A DNA stretch of 64,000 bases from Sipunculus nudus (lineage: Eukaryota > Annelida > Sipuncula > Golfingiida > Sipunculidae): NCBI GenBank assembly GCA_026874595.1, contig CM049310.1, positions 24,154,058 to 24,218,057 of the forward strand, in the 5' to 3' direction. This document shows positions 58,931-64,000 of this stretch, in pieces (positions within the stretch are counted from its first letter, which is position 1; each line of letters begins with the position of its first letter). Position numbers and translations under genes: made by a program. Under the pieces are notes generated by a model, which saw only the letters and a list, made by a program, of their open reading frames with translations, made no database searches and was not told the origin of the DNA.

Positions 58931-61728
58931 CATTTTACAGGTCAACATCCATTCTTATAAATAATAAGAATGCTCCTGCCATCATGGGAACGATACGGGT
59001 ATTCAATTTTATGCATTATATCACAATCAAACTCCCAATACTGCAATCAAACTTCAATCCTACCCTGTGTACACAACCTCACCCTACAACCTACAGCTAC
59101 AGAGGTTACTGTTTGTTTGATCCCAACGATCGACCGAGGCCGAACGAGACAGTGCACCTATAATGTATTTGCGTGGGTTGTGTCAGAAACTATTCATGTT
59201 TTCATAACCCCTTCAAACATCCTTGGCCGTGCGCTCACAGTCCATGGGCCGCAGAGTTTACATTTGATATTCTTACTAAGCAGGTTCAGCTGACAACCAG
59301 TCTTACAAAAATTGACATCTTACATACTTGTCCCGCCCACAGAATACTCGACTAACGATACCTGAAACAATAGATCAGTGAACATGACGTGACTGCGGAC
59401 AGCTCCTCTTCCAAAATGTCACCTTCCGCTAAATACCCGCAGTCCCCCTCAATCTCTGAACGAAAGATCCAACACCCCATTCACTATTATGGAGTTTACA
59501 TGTTAGAATTGACTTTTTGATATTATTCAAATGGTTTCGTGTATTCAAACATTCTGATTTCACAAGCACTGAAGCCCTAAAAACACATTATTGGCCAACT
59601 ACTCTCCCATGCAGTCATCCATACATGATTTTAGTCAATGTTGTTTTTATTGACACGTGTACGTACTGATAAAGATGAAGATATGTCAGTTACCTTGTGA
59701 CCTCTCAATGGTTCATTTCAACTCTATTTGGTTTAAGCTATCATCCGTGGAAAAAACCCTAATTTTAAAACCAATCCAAAAGCTGTTTCAGATGCATATT
59801 AGACCCCATAAAGTATATATATTTTAAACGTGATACATAGCTCATCTAATAATATATGTTTTATAAAATTAACATTCATTTTCATGTGAAATTTTTAACA
59901 TTTTTGAAAATTTTAATATGGAACACAGGTTCAAGCAACCAGTTAAGAGTAAAGCACTTTTAGTGCATGAGCTTATATCGAACTATACATGAAAATATCT
60001 CAAAACTATTTTTTCCCTCTTCTGTGTCTTATTTTTTTTTTATTGAAACTAAATTTAAAAATTTAATTTTAGAAAGAAACATTATACTGGTTACTTTTTT
60101 AATTAGATAATTATACAAATTATGAACATAACCCAAGCTATATAATTCTGCAGGCTTCCCTCTAATATGATTGAAGCCCCCTAGTGACCAGGTATGAAAG
60201 AGGAGGATTAAGTCATTTAACATTAAAACTCACTAGTTTATTTAACTCCCCAGTTTGATCTGCTTTAACATTAAACTTTTTTTTCAGAGGGGTTTATATT
60301 AAGGGTAGAGATAAATATAAAAACTTAAAAAGGAAAGGCTGTTCCTTGCTACACAAAAATTCTACGAATGGGTGAATCCCTTCGAAATCCAAAATGATGT
60401 TTGTCCTGCTAGATTCATCTTATGTTAGAATAATTAATTTCATGAATGCACGGTCTTTGTTATTGCCTTAATTTAAACTGCTGTGTAAATATATCTTCAT
60501 ATGTCGGAGAACAAAGTTTATTTGCTCCAGTTCAAATAAATGTTACTAACTATATTTTTGAGGTTATCAACCAATGATCGGTTTGAAAAAAAGCATCATT
60601 TGTTGTGTTCCTCTATCATGACTGAGACTTACTCCGCCGTTTAATGATTGAAAGGAATTACAACTCGTGACCATGACAACATTTGTAGCAAAGAATGGCC
60701 GAGTACCATGTGACGGATGTTTCCGATAGTCCAAGTTTACGGCCACCTAGGTATTTTCCGGCGCACAGACCGGAAACCTTTTTTGTGGATGATTCGGCAA
60801 AACATCCTAGGCCGGATCGGTTATAGTGGATATATATAATTATTCTATAGGTGGCCCACTGTATTCATGAAAGATCCATGGCGTAACAATGAGTTATAAT
60901 AATTTTGTAAAAAAAAAAATGAAGATACAGACTAAAGTCTTTTTTCAGTAGGTACAACTATCCAAGATCAATGCCATTCAATGGGCACACAAAGTTTCAG
61001 TATTCCATGAAAATGCTCCCAAATCTTTACATATAAGATATGTAAACAAGTAGCAAACGGGGTCATAGTTTTTGAGGGATGGACAAACTATTAACTTTCC
61101 AATATCTGTGGCATACAAAACAGATACACATGAACCATTAATGCATGTAACATAGATAAATTGGCACCTCATATTTCCAGACAATCCATGCAGCCATCTG
61201 TTATTTTGGCTGAACTTTCTTTCAATGGGCCAGCAGAGGGTTAACGTCCTATAATTCAAGATCATGACTAAAATCAATGCACTAGTGAAATTTAAAGGGA
61301 TCATTCCATTATATCAAACATATTTTCTCCTCCTACATTGGTTAACACACATTACCAACTACATACTTCTCCCTTCCTCCATTTAGTTTTTGTGTCAATT
61401 ATTAAAACTGATTTTTTTGTAGACATATAAGTGTATATACTATATTTTCAAAACACACAAAAAAAAAATACAGGTTCCCAGCGTTATTTTTCTACCTACC
61501 TTACTACACTCTCCCTACAAGATCTCATTTGGTGTCTGTCATTACTTATAATTGTGATGGACGATTTGAGTTCAGGTCATCTTATCAGCAGTGTTTATCA
61601 CACATGAAACATGAGAAGTGACAAAGGCGGGTCAAAATATAGCACAAAAAATGTAGACTAAAAAATATAAGTTGATTTTTCTCTACCATGCATATCCTCC
61701 GCTGGATAATATATATAAATGACCGCTG

Positions 61729-61731
<3 letters not shown>

Positions 61732-61783
<52 letters not shown>
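61732..61783. repeat. (AT)n microsatellite
   Basis: About 50 bases of AT with one TTT interruption near the end. Confidence 0.95.
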
Positions 61784-63756
61784 TGTGTAGTCAGAGGCCA
61801 CATGCATAAACATCTTTCCCCAATTGTGGGAGATACAACAGAAAAGTGTTTGTCACGATTCAAAACTCCATGGCTGGGTCACAGGTGAATTTGCAAGCTT
61901 GCTTGCAAGAACAAAGCAAATGACTGGATCTGGCCCTCATCCCGGGTAAAAGAATTTCTCACATCCTTTAAAAATATCATATATAGGGATAGATAACCCT
62001 ATCCCTGTAACAAATATCATCAAAACCCAGAAATACCTTTAGAGTAAATTTGCTGAGTGATAAATCATCCAAATTACAAAGCAACGCCAACAAATCCTGT
62101 CAGAGGTATAAAAAGGCAATTGTGTAAGTTAGGAGCTTTATAACTCACTGCCTAAACGCCAGGATCGTACGCTCCCAGGCATTTTAGATAAAAAGTAAAA
62201 TGTTTGGATTAAGTGGAGACTCAATTTGCTTTATCCTATGGTTTATTATTAAAATAACTGTATAAAAAGGCTTTAATTCAAGTCTTAATCAATGTTAAAC
62301 ATAAGTAAATTTCTGCATATAGATCCCAGGGCACTCCTTGGGGCAAGGGACAGTACCCCCTCCCCCCCCCCCGGAATATCACACAAATTGAAAAGTTTTC
62401 GGAAAAAATGAAGGTGTAAAAAAAAGTTTTTCTTTCACAGTAATATGCTCAAAGTAAAAAAAAAAAACATGCTTTCAAATGTCATTCATTTTCAGAATTA
62501 GAGATTATGTTACCTACAGTTTGTGCAATTTTATTTTAAATTTTTATTAAATTTCAATTAAAAACATCAATCCAGATGGTATAGTATATCAGTTGAACGT
62601 GTGGCATATTGTGGTTATGGCAGCGGACCTCATTCTTACTCTATATATAATAGATATCTTTTAATTACATTTACAACCTTATACATAAAATAATTCATGT
62701 ATAGGTCTGGTGGAAGATTACTGTTATTTCCTTGACAGCTGTGATCATCTGAAATAACCCCCTTATTCTTTCGCCAGTGGTAGATCAAAAGACAATAGGA
62801 TTAAGGCCCTTTTATGTCATGAAATCTGCATGAATTCATGAGTGATATTCTGTGAATATACTAAATAAAGTGCCCCAGAATTCTTCATTTTAATCAAGTA
62901 TGCCCACCATCAGATACACATAACAGTGATTAAAGTCTCACTTCCCTTAATTAGAGAAACAGGCCTAAAAACTGGCCCGTGGGTTCATTGACTTCCAGGG
63001 GTTACCGGTAGTGTTTTAACAAATCAACAACAACATATAAAAGAAAAAGGTCAAGCACGCACTGTAACTACACGTACAAATTCACCATGACCGAGTACTG
63101 CGTGTTCCAGAGTGCAGTGCTTATATTTAGTCATGTAGTCTTGTTCAGACCTTTGCTTGTAAAACTTTAAAATTAGCTGATTTATGTCTGTCAACATAAG
63201 TGCACAAGTATATGCAAATAAGCCGCTAGAGGAGCGCCAGACACCGTGAGGTATATTGTTTTATGCAAAGTAAATAGTAACCTCACTTTATCTACATGTA
63301 CTTAAGAAAATTAAAGTGGGTCTGTCCCCGATTGAGTTTGGGGATGGCCATGTGTGTAGGTGTGTGTTACCGGACTGATCTGGTTCCATATCTAATGTTT
63401 TACTGTAAAACACAATATTCCCATAACACTGTTATTTATTAATATTATAAACAAAAGAAAGAGTTGCCACAGCATAAAAGAACAGGGAGAATGATTGAGA
63501 AATGGGTATGTTTTTGCAAACAATTTACAGTTATTATTTGTGTGGAAAGCATGTATAATTAATCCATATAAAATTAAGAAATAACGTCCCGGGGATAGAT
63601 CTCCTTTCATCTAAAACTTTATGCAAATGAAAAAAAAAAATACAATATTGAAATGAAATAAACATTTTTATTACTTTTAAAATATCACATGATATTCACT
63701 GGCAGATATTAATTGTTTGGAATAAACAAAACCTTATATTCAATGCTGCATTCGAG

Positions 63757-63779
63757 CCCCCCCCCCCCCCCCCCCCCCC
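63757..63779. repeat. Poly-C tract (C23)
   Basis: Uninterrupted run. Similar C or G runs occur at 2720-2739, 3412-3431, 5331-5342, 36931-36947 and 54540-54615. Confidence 0.95.
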
Positions 63780-64000
63780 TGTGGTAAGCCCTGTTCACGA
63801 GTCTGTCGTTTTCGGATACACAGCCGATACATGTAACTGTATAGGCGTCTCTCAAGAAGCCACATGCATAGTTTGTCTTGCGCCAACCAACATATACTGC
63901 CATCTGATGGTTAGTTTCGGTACCGTAACCGGGGAAGTGACAGGAACGGGAAGAAAACCGGTGTAAAGACAAATATTGTGTATTTGAAAATGAGGATTAG

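Larger units (their letters stand above)
51600..64000. other. Upstream intergenic region
   Basis: 12 kb with AT-rich unique sequence, microsatellites and C/G runs. Coding-like patches occur at 56100-56270, 57017-57315 and 63780-63966 (minus strand), described separately; none extends to a gene I can name. Confidence 0.5.

Overview
The window is animal nuclear DNA, AT-rich, with small exons, long introns, AT/CT/poly-C microsatellites and dispersed repeats. Two repeats (near 2.2-4.0 kb and 14.3 kb) start with runs of GTCCGTC-type sequence of a kind I associate with mollusc genomes. With a gene whose product carries von Willebrand A (vWA), EGF and chitin-binding domains, this suggests a lophotrochozoan, most likely a mollusc; the species cannot be fixed from sequence alone.

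One gene dominates. It lies on the minus strand from the ATG at 51253 to the TAA at 5919. I could chain 49 coding exons through consistent splice phases, giving 6279 coding bases and a 2092-residue secreted protein. The order is: signal peptide and basic linker (exon 1); a helical region with a lysozyme-like motif, Glu80 followed by GGIWKV (exons 1-3); a vWA domain with an intact MIDAS metal site (exons 4-6); an unrecognised segment of about 105 residues (exons 7-8); forty EGF-like domains, each on its own phase 1-1 exon (exons 9-48); and a C-terminal six-cysteine chitin-binding peritrophin-A (CBM14) domain (exon 49). No transmembrane segment is visible. This fits an extracellular protein that links chitin to protein ligands, as in shell, cuticle or mucosal matrix.

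The EGF region has higher-order structure. Exon lengths and residue signatures recur every six exons (about 117-120, 114, 117-123, 111, 111, 114 bases) for three full blocks (34.2-20.2 kb), with partial blocks on both sides. At two places, downstream of exons 19 and 44, the 3' end of an EGF exon plus its 5' splice site has been amplified into an intronic tandem array (about 100 bp x 9 and 57 bp x 7).

Flanks: 1-5.9 kb holds a degenerate 350-bp tandem repeat and only a weak hint of plus-strand 5' exons. The 51.3-64 kb region holds a TATA-like site, microsatellites, a 45-bp tandem repeat and a few degenerate coding-like stretches, but no gene I can name. Mobile sequences include short elements with GGGGCGGATCCAG inverted ends, a pair of 155-bp elements joining tRNA-like promoter boxes to inverted termini, and a tRNA-like SINE fragment.
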